DNA of 64,000 nucleotides, from positions 8,299,071 to 8,363,070 of the forward strand of contig OZ025209.1 in the NCBI GenBank assembly GCA_964019055.1. The letters are read 5' to 3'. Below the pieces are notes generated by a model that saw nothing but the letters and a program-made list of their open reading frames with translations, did no database searches and was not told the DNA's origin. The translations under genes and the position numbers were made by a program. This DNA is from Anthopleura xanthogrammica (lineage: Eukaryota > Cnidaria > Anthozoa > Actiniaria > Actiniidae). The stretch's first letter is position 1. Each line of letters opens with the position of its first letter. Shown one piece after another: positions 48,254 to 61,175 of this stretch.

Positions 48254-51200
48254 ATGAGCAAAAAGTGGGGGTTTCAGCAAACAGGTCACGCCGTCAGCGA
48301 AAAACCTGGTTTTGAGAGCCAAAATGGCCATTTTTCAGTTTTTTGGGCTAAAAAGTTTTTTTTTCCAGCAAAACAGTGTTTTGGACATCCAAAATGTGCT
48401 TTTCTCGGCCAAAACTTGCGTTTAGCAGTGAAAACGTCGTGTTTTGAGCAAAAGAAAATTCTCAGCAAATTTCAGATTTTCTCAGCAAAAAACAGTTTTT
48501 TTGACCAAAAAGCACCTTTACTCAGCCAAAACCGCATTTTGTTTCGCCAAAAAGTCGTGTTTTTATCTCAAGAGGTATTTTCATGAGCAAAAAGTGGGGG
48601 TTTCAGCAAACAGGTCACGCCGTCAGCGAAAAACCTGGTTTTGAGAGCCAAAATGGCCATTTTTCAGTTTTTTGGGCTAAAAAGTTTTTTTTTCCAGCAA
48701 AACAGTGTTTTGGACATCCAAAATGTGCTTTTCTCGGCCAAAACTTGCGTTTAGCAGTGAAAACGTCGTGTTTTGAGCAAAAGAAAATTCTCAGCAAATT
48801 TCAGATTTTCCCACCAAAAATCAGTTTTTTTGACCAAAAAGCACCTTTACTCAGCCAAGACCGCATTTTTTTTCGCCAAAAAGTCGTGTTTTTATCTCAA
48901 GAGGTATTTTCATGAGCAAAAAGTGGGGGTTTCAGCAAACAGGTCACGCCGTCAGCGAAAAACCTGGTTTTGAGAGCCAAAATGGCCATTTTTCAGTTTT
49001 TTGGGCTAAAAAGTTTTTTTTTCCAGCAAAACAGTGTTTTGGACATCCAAAATGTGCTTTTCTCGGCCAAAACTTGCGTTTAGCAGTGAAAACGTCGTGT
49101 TTTGAGCAAAAGAAAATTCTCAGCAAATTTCAGATTTTCTCAGCAAAAAACAGTTTCTTTGACCAAAAAGCACCTTTACTCAGCCAAAAGCGCATTTTTT
49201 TTCGCCAAAAAGTCGTGTTTTTATCTCAAGAGGTATTTTCATGAGCAAAAAGTGGGGGTTTCAGCAAACAGGTCACGCCGTCAGCGAAAAACCTGGTTTT
49301 GAGAGCCAAAATGGCCATTTTTCAGTTTTTTGGGCTAAAAAGTTTTTTTTCCCAGCAAAACAGTGTTTTGGACATCCAAAATGTGCTTTTCTCGGCCAAA
49401 ACTTGCGTTTAGCAGTGAAAACGTCGTGTTTTGAGCAAAAGAAAATTCTCAGCAAATTTCAGATTTTCTCAGCAAAAAACAGTTTTTTTGACCAAAAAGC
49501 ACCTTTACTCAGCCAAAACCGCATTTTTTTTCGCCAAAAAGTCGTTTTTTTATCTCAAGAGGTATTTTCATGAGCAAAAAGTGGGGGTTTCAGCAAACAG
49601 GTCACGCCGTCAGCGAAAAACCTGGTTTTGAGAGCCAAAATGGCCATTTTTCAGTTTTTTGGGCTAAAAAGTTTTTTTTTCCAGCAAAACAGTGTTTTGG
49701 ACATCCAAAATGTGCTTTTCTCGGCCAAAACTTGCGTTTAGCAGTGAAAACGTCGTGTTTTGAGAAAAAGAAAATTCTCAGCAAATTTCAGATTTTCCCA
49801 CCAAAAATCAGTTTTTTTGACCAAAAAGCACCTTTACTCAGCCAAGACCGCATTTTTTTTCGCCAAAAAGTCGTGTTTTTATCTCAAGAGGTATTTTCAT
49901 GAGCAAAAAGTGGGGGTTTCAGCAAACAGGTCACGCCGTCAGCGAAAAACCTGGTTTTGAGAGCCAAAATGGCCATTTTTCAGTTTTTTGGGCTAAAAAG
50001 TTTTTTTTTCCAGCAAAACAGTGTTTTGGACATCCAAAATGTGCTTTTCTCGGCCAAAACTTGCGTTTAGCAGTGAAAACGTCGTGTTTTGAGCAAAAGA
50101 AAATTCTCAGCAAATTTCAGATTTTCTCAGCAAAAAACAGTTTCTTTGACCAAAAAGCACCTTTACTCAGCCAAAAGCGCATTTTTTTTCGCCAAAAAGT
50201 CGTGTTTTTATCTCAAGAGGTATTTTCATGAGCAAAAAGTGGGGGTTTCAGCAAACAGGTCACGCCGTCAGCGAAAAACCTGGTTTTGAGAGCCAAAATG
50301 GCCATTTTTCAGTTTTTTGGGCTAAAAAGTTTTTTTTTCCAGCAAAACAGTGTTTTGGACATCCAAAATGTGCTTTTCTCGGCCAAAACTTGCGTTTAGC
50401 AGTGAAAACGTCGTGTTTTGAGCAAAAGAAAATTCTCAGCAAATTTCAGATTTTCTCAGCAAAAAACAGTTTTTTGGACCAAAAAGCACCTTTACTCAGC
50501 CAAAACCGCATTTTTTTTCGCCAAAAAGTCGTGTTTTTATCTCAAGAGGTATTTTCATGAGCAAAAAGTGGGGGTTTCAGCAAACAGGTCAGGCCGTCAG
50601 CGAAAAACCTGGTTTTGAGAGCCAAAATGGCCATTTTTCAGTTTTTTGGGCTAAAAAGTTTTTTTTTCCAGCAAAACAGTGTTTTGGACATCCAAAATGT
50701 GCTTTTCTCGGCCAAAACTTGCGTTTAGCAGTGAAAACGTCGGGTTTTGAGCAAAAGAAAATTCTCAGCAAATTTCAGATTTTCCCACCAAAAATCAGTT
50801 TTTTTGACCAAAAAGCACCTTTACTCAGCCAAGACCGCATTTTTTTTCGCCAAAAAGTCGTGTTTTTATCTCAAGAGGTATTTTCATGAGCAAAAAGTTG
50901 GGGTTTCAGCAAACAGGTCACGCCGTCAGCGAAAAACCTGGTTTTGAGAGCCAAAATGGCCATTTTTCAGTTTTTTGGGCTAAAAAGTTTTTTTTTCCAG
51001 CAAAACAGTGTTTTGGACATCCAAAATGTGCTTTTCTCGGCCAAAACTTGCGTTTAGCAGTGAAAACGTCATGTTTTGAGCAAAAGAAAATTCTCACCAA
51101 ATTTCAGATTTTCTCAGCAAAAAACAGTTTTTTTGACCAAAAAGCACCTTTACTCAGCCAAAAGCGCATTTTTTTTCGCCAAAAAGTCGTGTTTTTATCT

Positions 51201-51543
51201 CAAGAGGTATTTTCATGAGCAAAAAGTGGGGGTTTCAGCAAACAGGTCACGCCGTCAGGGAAAAACCTGGTTTTGAGAGCCAAAATGGCCATTTTTCAAT
51301 TTTTTGGGCTAAAAAGTTTTTTTTTCCAGCAAAACAGTGTTTTGGACATCCAAAATGTGCTTTTCTCGGCCAAAACTTGCGTTTAGCAGTGAAAACGTCG
51401 GGTTTTGAGCAAAAGAAAATTCTCAGCAAATTTCAGATTTTCCCACCATAAATCAGTTTTTTTGACCAAAAAGCACCTTTACTCAGCCAAGACCGCATTT
51501 TTTTTCGCCAAAAAGTCGTGTTTTTATCTCAAGAGGTATTTTC
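47925..51543 (+). repeat. CCCACC / AAGACC subfamily block
   Basis: Five copies (47925, 48583, 49570, 50557, 51215) share three changes within about 11 bp (TTTTCCCACCAAAAATCAG) plus CCAAGACCGC in the same monomer. They are spaced 2, 3, 3 and 2 monomers apart and interleaved with K-type and N-type copies. Two partners (48912, 49899) share AGTTTCTTTGACC. The last two members share GTCGGG. A linked multi-site haplotype with regular interleaving indicates expansion of two- and three-monomer units. Confidence 0.8.
48912..50556 (+). repeat. 3-monomer unit (987 bp) repeated
   Basis: The order is TTTCTTTGACC copy, C-form copy, CCCACC copy at 48912/49241/49570. It begins again at 49899/50228, and the next CCCACC copy follows at 50557. 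The middle members differ: T to C at p111 in the first, GGACC in the second. Confidence 0.65.
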
Positions 51544-52530
51544 ATGAGCAAAGAGTGGGGGTTTCAGCAAACAGGTCACGCCGTCAGCGAAAAACCTGGT
51601 TTTGAGAGCCAAAATGGCCATTTTTCAGTTTTTTGGGCTAAAAAGTTTTTTTTTCCAGCAAAACAGTGTTTTGGACATCCAAAATGTGCTTTTCTCGGCC
51701 AAAACTTGCGTTTAGCAGTGAAAACGTCGTGTTTTGAGCAAAAGAAAATTCTCAGCAAATTTCAGATTTTCTCAGCAAAAAACAGTTTTTTGGACCAAAA
51801 AGCACCTTTACTCAGCCAAAAGCGCATTTTTTTTCGCCAAAAAGTCGTGTTTTTATCTCAAGAGGTATTTTCATGAGCAAAAAGTGGGGGTTTCAGCAAA
51901 CAGGTCACGCCGTCAGCGAAAAACCTGGTTTTGAGAGCCAAAATGGCCATTTTTCAGTTTTTTGGGCTAAAAAGTTTTTTTTTCCAGCAAAACAGTGTTT
52001 TGGACATCCAAAATGTGCTTTTCTCGGCCAAAACTTGCGTTTAGCAGTGAAAACGTCGTGTTTTGAGCAAAAGAAAATTCTCAGCAAATTTCAGATTTTC
52101 TCAGCAAAAAACAGTTTTTTGGACCAAAAAGCACCTTTACTCAGCCAAAACCGCATTTTTTTTCGCCAAAAAGTCGTGTTTTTATCTCAAGAGGTATTTT
52201 CATGAGCAAAAAGTGGGGGTTTCAGCAAACAGGTCACGCCGTCAGCGAAAAACCTGGTTTTGAGAGCCAAAATGGCCATTTTTCAGTTTTTTGGGCTAAA
52301 AAGTTTTTTTTTCCAGCAAAACAGTGTTTTGGACATCCAAAATGTGCTTTTCTCGGCCAAAACTTGCGTTTAGCAGTGAAAACGTCGTGTTTTGAGCAAA
52401 AGAAAATTCTCAGCAAATTTCAGATTTTCTCAGCAAAAAACAGTTTTTTTGACCAAAAAGCACCTTTACTCAGCCAAAACCGCATTTTTTTTCGCCAAAA
52501 AGTCGTGTTTTTATCTCAAGAGGTATTTTC

Positions 52531-52860
52531 ATGAGCAAAAAGTGGGGGTTTCAGCAAACAGGTCACGCCGTCAGCGAAAAACCTGGTTTTGAGAGCCAAA
52601 ATGGCCATTTTTCAGTTTTTTGGGCTAAAAAGTTTTTTTTTCCAGCAAAACAGTGTTTTGGACATCCAAAATGTGCTTTTCTCGGCCAAAACTTGCGTTT
52701 AGCAGTGAAAACGTCGTGTTTTGAGCAAAAGAAAATTCTCAGCAAATTTCAGATTTTCTCAGCAAAAAACAGTTTTTTGGACCAAAAAGCACCTTTACTC
52801 AGCCAAAACCGCATTTTTTTTTCGCCAAAAAGTCGTGTTTTTATCTCAAGAGGTATTTTC
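52531..52860 (+). repeat. 330-bp monomer, long T9 run fuses two frames
   Basis: The run at p284-291 has nine T. The extra base removes the usual stop and joins this copy's open frame to the next copy's, giving a 220-codon frame to 53193. It is a chance effect of one inserted base. Confidence 0.8.
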
Positions 52861-55147
52861 ATGAGCAAAAAGTGGGGGTTTCAGCAAACAGGTCACGCCG
52901 TCAGCGAAAAACCTGGTTTTGAGAGCCAAAATGGCCATTTTTCAGTTTTTTGGGCTAAAAAGTTTTTTTTTCCAGCAAAACAGTGTTTTGGACATCCAAA
53001 ATGTGCTTTTCTCGGCCAAAACTTGCGTTTAGCAGTGAAAACGTCGTGTTTTGAGCAAAAGAAAATTCTCAGCAAATTTCAGATTTTCTCAGCAAAAAAC
53101 AGTTTTTTTGACCAAAAAGCACCTTTACTCAGCCAAAAGCGCATTTTTTTTCGCCAAAAAGTCGTGTTTTTATCTCAAGAGGTATTTTCATGAGCAAAAA
53201 GTGGGGGTTTCAGCAAACAGGTCACGCCGTCAGCGAAAAACCTGGTTTTGAGAGCCAAAATGGCCATTTTTCAGTTTTTTGGGCTAAAAAGTTTTTTTTT
53301 CCAGCAAAACAGTGTTTTGGACATCCAAAATGTGCTTTTCTCGGCCAAAACTTGCGTTTAGCAGTGAAAACGTCGTGTTTTGAGCAAAAGAAAATTCTCA
53401 GCAAATTTCAGATTTTCTCAGCAAAAAACAGTTTTCTTGACCAAAAAGCACCTTTACTCAGCCAAAACCGCATTTTTTTTCGCCAAAAAGTCGTGTTTTT
53501 ATCTCAAGAGGTATTTTCATGAGCAAAAAGTGGGGGTTTCAGCAAACAGGTCACGCCGTCAGCGAAAAACCTGGTTTTGAGAGCCAAAATGGCCATTTTT
53601 CAGTTTTTTGGGCTAAAAAGTTTTTTTTTCCAGCAAAACATTGTTTTGGACATCCAAAATGTGCTTTTCTCGGCCAAAACTTGCGTTTAGCAGTGAAAAC
53701 GTCGTGTTTTGAGCAACAGAAAATTCTCAGCAAATTTCAGATTTTCTCAGCAAAAAACAGTTTTTTTGACCAAAAAGCACCTTTACTCAGCCAAAAGCGC
53801 ATTTTTTTTCGCCAAAAAGTCGTGTTTTTATCTCAAGAGGTATTTTCATGAGCAAAAAGTGGGGGTTTCAGCAAACAGGTCACGCCGTCAGCGAAAAACC
53901 TGGTTTTGAGAGCCAAAATGGCCATTTTTCAGTTTTTTGGGCTAAAAAGTTTTTTTTTCCAGCAAAACAGTGTTTTGGACATCCAAAATGTGCTTTTCTC
54001 GGCCAAAACTTGCGTTTAGCAGTGAAAACGTCGTGTTTTGAGCAAAAGAAAATTCTCAGCAAATTTCAGATTTTCTCAGCAAAAAACAGTTTTTTTGACC
54101 AAAAAGCACCTTTACTCAGCCAAAACCGCATTTTTTTTCGCCAAAAAGTCGTGTTTTTATCTCAAGAGGTATTTTCATGAGCAAAAAGTGGGGGTTTCAG
54201 CAAACAGGTCACGCCGTCAGCGAAAAACCTGGTTTTGAGAGCCAAAATGGCCATTTTTCAGTTTTTTGGGCTAAAAAGTTTTTTTTTCCAGCAAAACAGT
54301 GCTTTGGACATCCAAAATGTGCTTTTCTCGGCCAAAACTTGCGTTTAGCAGTGAAAACGTCGTGTTTTGAGCAAAAGAAAATTCTCAACAAATTTCAGAT
54401 TTTCTCAGCAAAAAACAGTTTTTTTGACCAAAAAGCACCTTTACTTAGCCAAAACCGCATTTTTTTTCGCCAAAAAGTCGTGTTTTTATCTCAAGAGGTA
54501 TTTTCATGAGCAAAAAGTGGGGGTTTCAGCAAACAGGTCACGCCGTCAGCGAAAAACCTGGTTTTGAGAGCCAAAATGGCCATTTTTCAGTTTTTTGGGC
54601 TAAAAAGTTTTTTTTTCCAGCAAAACAGTGTTTTGGACATCCAAAATGTGCTTTTCTCGGCCAAAACTTGCGTTTAGCAGTGAAAACGTCGTGTTTTGAG
54701 CAAAAGAAAATTCTCAGCAAATTTCAGATTTTCTCAGCAAAAAACAGTTTTTTGGACCAAAAAGCACCTTTACTCAGCCAAAACCGCATTTTTTTTCGCC
54801 AAAAAGTCGTGTTTTTATCTCAAGAGGTATTTTCATGAGCAAAAAGTGGGGGTTTCAGCAAACAGGTCACGCCGTCAGCGAAAAACCTGGTTTTGAGAGC
54901 CAAAATGGCCATTTTTCAGTTTTTTGGGCTAAAAAGTTGTTTTTTCCAGCAAAACAGTGTTTTGGACATCCAAAATGTGCTTTTCTCGGCCAAAACTTGC
55001 GTTTAGCAGTGAAAACGTCGTGTTTTGAGCAAAAGAAAATTCTCAGCAAATTTCAGATTTTCTCAGCAAAAAACAGTTTTTTGGACCAAAAAGCACCTTT
55101 ACTCAGCCAAAACCGCATTTTTTTTCGCCAAAAAGTCGTGTTTTTAT

Positions 55148-55153
55148 CTCGAG
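55148..55153. other. CTCGAG made by a 2-bp deletion (3 of 3)
   Basis: The same TCTCGAGG form as at 27186 and 36396, in the copy 54835-55161 (327 bp), which also has the GTTG T-run. The deletion fuses two successive open frames into 219 codons (54835-55494). Confidence 0.9.
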
Positions 55154-55819
55154 GTATTTTCATGAGCAAAAAGTGGGGGTTTCAGCAAACAGGTCACGCC
55201 GTCAGCGAAAAACCTGGTTTTGAGAGCCAAAATGGCCATTTTTCAGTTTTTTGGGCTAAAAAGTTTTTTTTTCCAGCAAAACAGTGTTTTGGACATCCAA
55301 AATGTGCTTTTCTCGGCCAAAACTTGCGTTTAGCAGTGAAAACGTCGTGTTTTGAGCAAAAGAAAATTCTCAGCAAATTTCAGATTTTCTCAGCAAAAAA
55401 CAGTTTTTTGGACCAAAAAGCACCTTTACTCAGCCAAAACCGCATTTTTTTTCGCCAAAAAGTCGTGTTTTTATCTCAAGAGGTATTTTCATGAGCAAAA
55501 AGTGGGGGTTTCAGCAAACAGGTCACGCCGTCAGCGAAAAACCTGGTTTTGAGAGCCAAAATGGCCATTTTTCAGTTTTTTGGGCTAAAAAGTTTTTTTT
55601 CCCAGCAAAACAGTGTTTTGGACATCCAAAATGTGCTTTTCTCGGCCAAAACTTGCGTTTAGCAGTGAAAACGTCGTGTTTTGAACAAAAGAAAATTCTC
55701 AGCAAATTTCAGATTTTCTCAGCAAAAAACAGTTTTTTTGACCAAAACGCACCTTTAGCCAGCCAAAACCGCATTTTTTTTCGCCAAAAAGTCGTGTTTT
55801 TATCTCAAGAGGTATTTTC

Positions 55820-55908
55820 ATGAGCAAAAAGTGGGGGTTACCTTTACTCAGCCAAAACCGCATTTTTTTTCGCCAAAAAGTCGTGTTTTTATCTCAAGAG
55901 GTATTTTC
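55820..55908 (+). repeat. Truncated 89-bp monomer, 240-bp internal deletion
   Basis: Positions p1-20 are joined directly to p261-329, with the junction between 55839 and 55840. This is the only large deletion in the window. I see no microhomology at the joint (TT then ACC; the lost ends are TCA and GC). The previous copy (55491-55819) carries unusual changes at p258, p268 and p269 (55748, 55758, 55759), the same monomer region as the right breakpoint, plus TTGAACAAA at 55685. Confidence 0.95.
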
Positions 55909-57224
55909 ATGAGCAAAAAGTGGGGGTTTCAGCAAACAGGTCACGCCGTCAGCGAAAAACCTGGTTTTGAGAGCCAAAATGGCCATTTTTCAGTTTTTTG
56001 GGCTAAAAAGTTTTTTTTTCCAGCAAAACAGTGTTTTGGACATCCAAAATGTGCTTTTCTCGGCCAAAACTTGCGTTTAGCAGTGAAAACGTCGTGTTTT
56101 GAGCAAAAGAAAATTCTCAGCAAATTTCAGATTTTCTCAGCAAAAAACAGTTTTTTTGACCAAAAAGCACCTTTACTCAGCCAAAACCGCATTTTTTTTC
56201 GCCAAAAAGTCGTGTTTTTATCTCAAGAGGTATTTTCATGAGCAAAAAGTGGGGGTTTCAGCAAACAGGTCACGCCGTCAGCGAAAAACCTGGTTTTGAG
56301 AGCCAAAATGGCCATTTTTCAGTTTTTTGGGCTAAAAAGTTTTTTTTTCCAGCAAAACAGTGTTTTGGTCATCCAAAATGTGCTTTTCTCGGCCAAAACT
56401 TGCGTTTAGCAGTGAAAACGTCGTGTTTTGAGCGAAAGAAAATTCTCAGCAAATTTCAGATTTTCTCAGCAAAAAACAGTTTTTTTGACCAAAAAGCACC
56501 TTTACTCAGCCAAAAGCGCATTTTTTTTCGCCAAAAAGTCGTGTTTTTATCTCAAGAGGTATTTTCATGAGCAAAAAGTGGGGGTTTCAGCAAACAGGTC
56601 ACGCCGTCAGCGAAAAACCTGGTTTTGAGAGCCAAAATGGCCATTTTTCAGTTTTTTGGGCTAAAAAGTTTTTTTTTCCAGCAAAACAGTGTTTTGGACA
56701 TCCAAAATGTGCTTTTCTCGGCCAAAACTTGCGTTTAGCAGTGAAAACGTCGTGTTTTGAGCAAAAGAAAATTCTCAGCAAATTTCAGATTTTCTCAGCA
56801 AAAAACAGTTTTTTTGACCAAAAAGCACCTTTACTCAGCCAAAAGCGCATTTTTTTTCGCCAAAAAGTCGTGTTTTTATCTCAAGAGGTATTTTCATGAG
56901 CAAAAAGTGGGGGTTTCAGCAAACAGGTCACGCCGTCAGCGAAAAACCTGGTTTTGAGAGCCAAAATGGCCATTTTTCAGTTTTTTGGGCTAAAAAGTTG
57001 TTTTTTCCAGCAAAACAGTGTTTTGGACATCCAAAATGTGCTTTTCTCGGCCAAAACTTGCGTTTAGCAGTGAAAACGTCGTGTTTTGAGCAAAAGAAAA
57101 TTCTCAGCAAATTTCAGATTTTCTCAGCAAAAAACAGTTTTTTGGACCAAAAAGCACCTTTACTCAGCCAAAACCGCATTTTTTTTCGCCAAAAAGTCGT
57201 GTTTTTATCTCAAGAGGTATTTTC

Positions 57225-60200
57225 ATGAGCAAAAAGTGGGGGTTTCAGCAAACAGGTCACGCCGTCAGCGAAAAACCTGGTTTTGAGAGCCAAAATGGCC
57301 ATTTTTCAGTTTTTTGGGCTAAAAAGTTTTTTTTTCCAGCAAAACAGTGTTTTGGTCATCCAAAATGTGCTTTTCTCGGCCAAAACTTGCGTTTAGCAGT
57401 GAAAACGTCGTGTTTTGAGCAAAAGAAAATTCTCAGCAAATTTCAGATTTTCTCAGCAAAAAAACAGTTTTTTTGACCAAAAAGCACCTTTACTCAGCCA
57501 AAACCGCATTTTTTTTCGCCAAAAAGTCGTGTTTTTATCTCAAGAGGTATTTTCATGAGCAAAAAGTGGGGGTTTCAGCAAACAGGTCACGCCGTCAGCG
57601 AAAAACCTGGTTTTGAGAGCCAAAATGGCCATTTTTCAGTTTTTTGGGCTAAAAAGTTTTTTTTCCCAGCAAAACAGTGTTTTGGACATCCAAAATGTGC
57701 TTTTCTCGGCCAAAACTTGCGTTTAGCAGTGAAAACGTCGTGTTTTGAGCAAAAGAAAATTCTCAGCAAATTTCAGATATTCTCAGCAAAAAACAGTTTT
57801 TTTGACCAAAAAGCACCTTTACTCAGCCAAAACCGCATTTTTTTTCGCCAAAAAGTCGTGTTTTTATCTCAAGAGGTATTTTCATGAGCAAAAAGTGGGG
57901 GTTTCAGCAAACAGGTCACGCCGTCAGCGAAAAACCTGGTTTTGAGAGCCAAAATGGCCATTTTTCAGTTTTTTGGGCTAAAAAGTTTTTTTTTCCAGCA
58001 AAACAGTGTTTTGGACATCCAAAATGTGCTTTTCTCGGCCAAAACTTGCGTTTAGCAGTGAAAACGTCGTGTTTTGAGCAAAAGAAAATTCTCAGCAAAT
58101 TTCAGATTTTCTCAGCAAAAAACAGTTTTTTTGACCAAAAAGCACCTTTACTCAGCCAAAACCGCATTTTTTTTCGCCAAAAAGTCGTGTTTTTATCTCA
58201 AGAGGTATTTTCATGAGCAAAAAGTGGGGGTTTCAGCAAACAGGTCACGCCGTCAGCGAAAAACCTGGTTTTGAGAGCCAAAATGGCCATTTTTCAGTTT
58301 TTTGGGCTAAAAAGTTTTTTTTTCCAGCAAAACAGTGTTTTGGACATCCAAAATGTGCTTTTCTCGGCCAAAACTTGCGTTTAGCAGTGAAAACGTCGTG
58401 TTTTGAGCAAAAGAAAATTCTCAGGAAATTTCAGATTTTCTCAGCAAAAAACAGTTTTTTTGACCAAAAAGCACCTTTACTCAGCCAAAACCGCATTTTT
58501 TTTCGCCAAAAAGTCGTGTTTTTATCTCAAGAGGTATTTTCATGAGCAAAAAGTGGGGGTTTCAGCAAACAGGTCACGCCGTCAGCGAAAAACCTGGTTT
58601 TGAGAGCCAAAATGGCCATTTTTCAGTTTTTTGGGCTAAAAAGTTTTTTTTCCCAACAAAACAGTGTTTTGGACATCCAAAATGTGCTTTTCTCGACCAA
58701 AACTTGCGTTTAGCAGTGAAAACGTCGTGTTTTGAGCAAAAGAAAATTCTCAGCAAATTTCAGATTTTCTCAGCAAAAAACAGTTTTTTTTACCAAAAAG
58801 CACCTTTACTCAGCCAAAACCGCATTTTTTTTCGCCAAAAAGTCGTGTTTTTATCTCAAGAGGTATTTTCATGAGCAAAAAGTGGGGGTTTCAGCAAACA
58901 GGTCACGCCGTCAGCGAAAAACCTGGTTTTGAGAGCCAAAATGGCCATTTTTCAGTTTTTTGGGCTAAAAAGTTTTTTTTTCCAGCAAAACAGTGTTTTG
59001 GTCATCCAAAATGTGCTTTTCTCGGCCAAAACTTGCGTTTAGCAGTGAAAACGTCGTGTTTTGAGCAAAAGAAAATTCTCAGCAAATTTCAGATTTTTTC
59101 AGCAAAAAACAGTTTTTTTGACCAAAAAGCACCTTTACTCAGCCAAAACCGCATTTTTTTTCGCCAAAAAGTCGTGTTTTTATCACAAGAGGTATTTTCA
59201 TGAGCAAAAAGTGGGGGTTTCAGCAAACAGGTCACGCCGTCAGCGAAAAACCTGGTTTTGAGAGCCAAAATGGCCATTTTTCAGTTTTTTGGGCTAAAAA
59301 GTTTTTTTTTCCAGCAAAACAGTGTTTTGGACATCCAAAATGTGCTTTTCTCGGCCAAAACTTGCGTTTAGCAGTGAAAACGTCGTGTTTTGAGCAAAAG
59401 AAAATTCTCAGCAAATTTCAGATTTTCTCAGCAAAAAAACAGTTTTTTTGACCAAAAAGCACCTTTACTCAGCCAAAACCGCATTTTTTTTCTCCAAAAA
59501 GTCGTGTTTTTATCTCAAGAGGTATTTTCATGAGCAAAAAGTGGGGGTTTCAGCAAACAGGTCACGCCGTCAGCGAAAAACCTGGTTTTGAGAGCCAAAA
59601 TGGCCATTTTTCAGTTTTTTGGGCTAAAAAGTTTTTTTTCCCAGCAAAACAGTGTTTTGGACATCCAAAATGTGCTTTTCTCGGCCAAAACTTGCGTTTA
59701 GCAGTGAAAACGTCGTGTTTTGAGCAAAAGAAAATTCTCAGCAAATTTCAGATTTTCTCAGCAAAAAACAGTTTTTTTGACCAAAAAGCACCTTTACTCA
59801 GCCAAAACCGCATTTTTTTTCGCCAAAAAGTCGTGTTTTTATCTCAAGAGGTATTTTCATGAGCAAAAAGTGGGGGTTTCAGCAAACAGGTCACGCCGTC
59901 AGCGAAAAACCTGGTTTTGAGAGCCAAAATGGCCATTTTTCAGTTTTTTGGGCTAAAAAGTTTTTTTTTCCAGCAAAACAGTGTTTTGGACATCCAAAAT
60001 GTGCTTTTCTCGGCCAAAACTTGCGTTTAGCAGTGAAAACGTCGTGTTTTGAGCAAAAGAAAATTCTCAGCAAATTTCAGATTTTCTCAGCAAAAAACAG
60101 TTTTTTGGACCAAAAAGCACCTTTACTCAGCCAAAAGCGCATTTTTTTTCGCCAAAAAGTCGTGTTTTTATCTCAAGAGGTATTTTCATGAGCAAAAAGT

Positions 60201-61175
60201 GGGGGTTTCAGCAAACAGGTCACGCCGTCAGCGAAAAACCTGGTTTTGAGAGCCAAAATGGCCATTTTTCAGTTTTTTGGGCTAAAAAGTTTTTTTTTCC
60301 AGCAAAAAAGTGTTTTGGACATCCAAAATGTGCTTTTCTCGGCCAAAACTTGCGTTTAGCAGTGAAAACGTCGTGTTTTGAGCAAAAGAAAATTCTCAGC
60401 AAATTTCAGATTTTCTCAGCAAAAAACAGTTTTTTTGACCAAAAAGCACCTTTACTCAGCCAAAACCGCATTTTTTTTCGCCAAAAAGTCGTGTTTTTAT
60501 CTCAAGAGGTATTTTCATGAGCAAAAAGTGGGGGTTTCAGCAAACAGGTCACGCCGTCAGCGAAAAACCTGGTTTTGAGAGCCAAAATGGCCATTTTTCA
60601 GTTTTTTGGGCTAAAAAGTTTTTTTTTCCAGCAAAACAGTGTTTTGGTCATCCAAAATGTGCTTTTCTCGGCCAAAACTTGCGTTTAGCAGTGAAAACGT
60701 CGTGTTTTGAGCAAAAGAAAATTCTCAGCAAATTTCAGATTTTCTCAGCAAAAAAACAGTTTTTTTGACCAAAAAGCACCTTTACTCAGCCAAAACCGCA
60801 TTTTTTTTCTCCAAAAAGTCGTGTTTTTATCTCAAGAGGTATTTTCATGAGCAAAAAGTGGGGGTTTCAGCAAACAGGTCACGCCGTCAGCGAAAAACCT
60901 GGTTTTGAGAGCCAAAATGGCCATTTTTCAGTTTTTTGGGCTAAAAAGTTTTTTTTCCCAGCAAAACAGTGTTTTGGACATCCAAAATGTGCTTTTCTCG
61001 GCCAAAACTTGCGTTTAGCAGTGAAAACGTCGTGTTTTGAGCAAAAGAAAATTCTCAGCAAATTTCAGATATTCTCAGCAAAAAACAGTTTTTTTGACCA
61101 AAAAGCACCTTTACTCAGCCAAAACCGCATTTTTTTTCGCCAAAAAGTCGTGTTTTTATCTCAAGAGGTATTTTC
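57225..61175 (+). repeat. Ordered monomer pair repeated ten units apart
   Basis: The pair at 57225/57555 (GGTCATCC with extra A, then T to C at p111 with CAGATATTCTC) recurs at 60517/60847, ten monomers on. CAGATATTCTC is otherwise absent. Intermediate copies are only partly alike. Confidence 0.6.
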
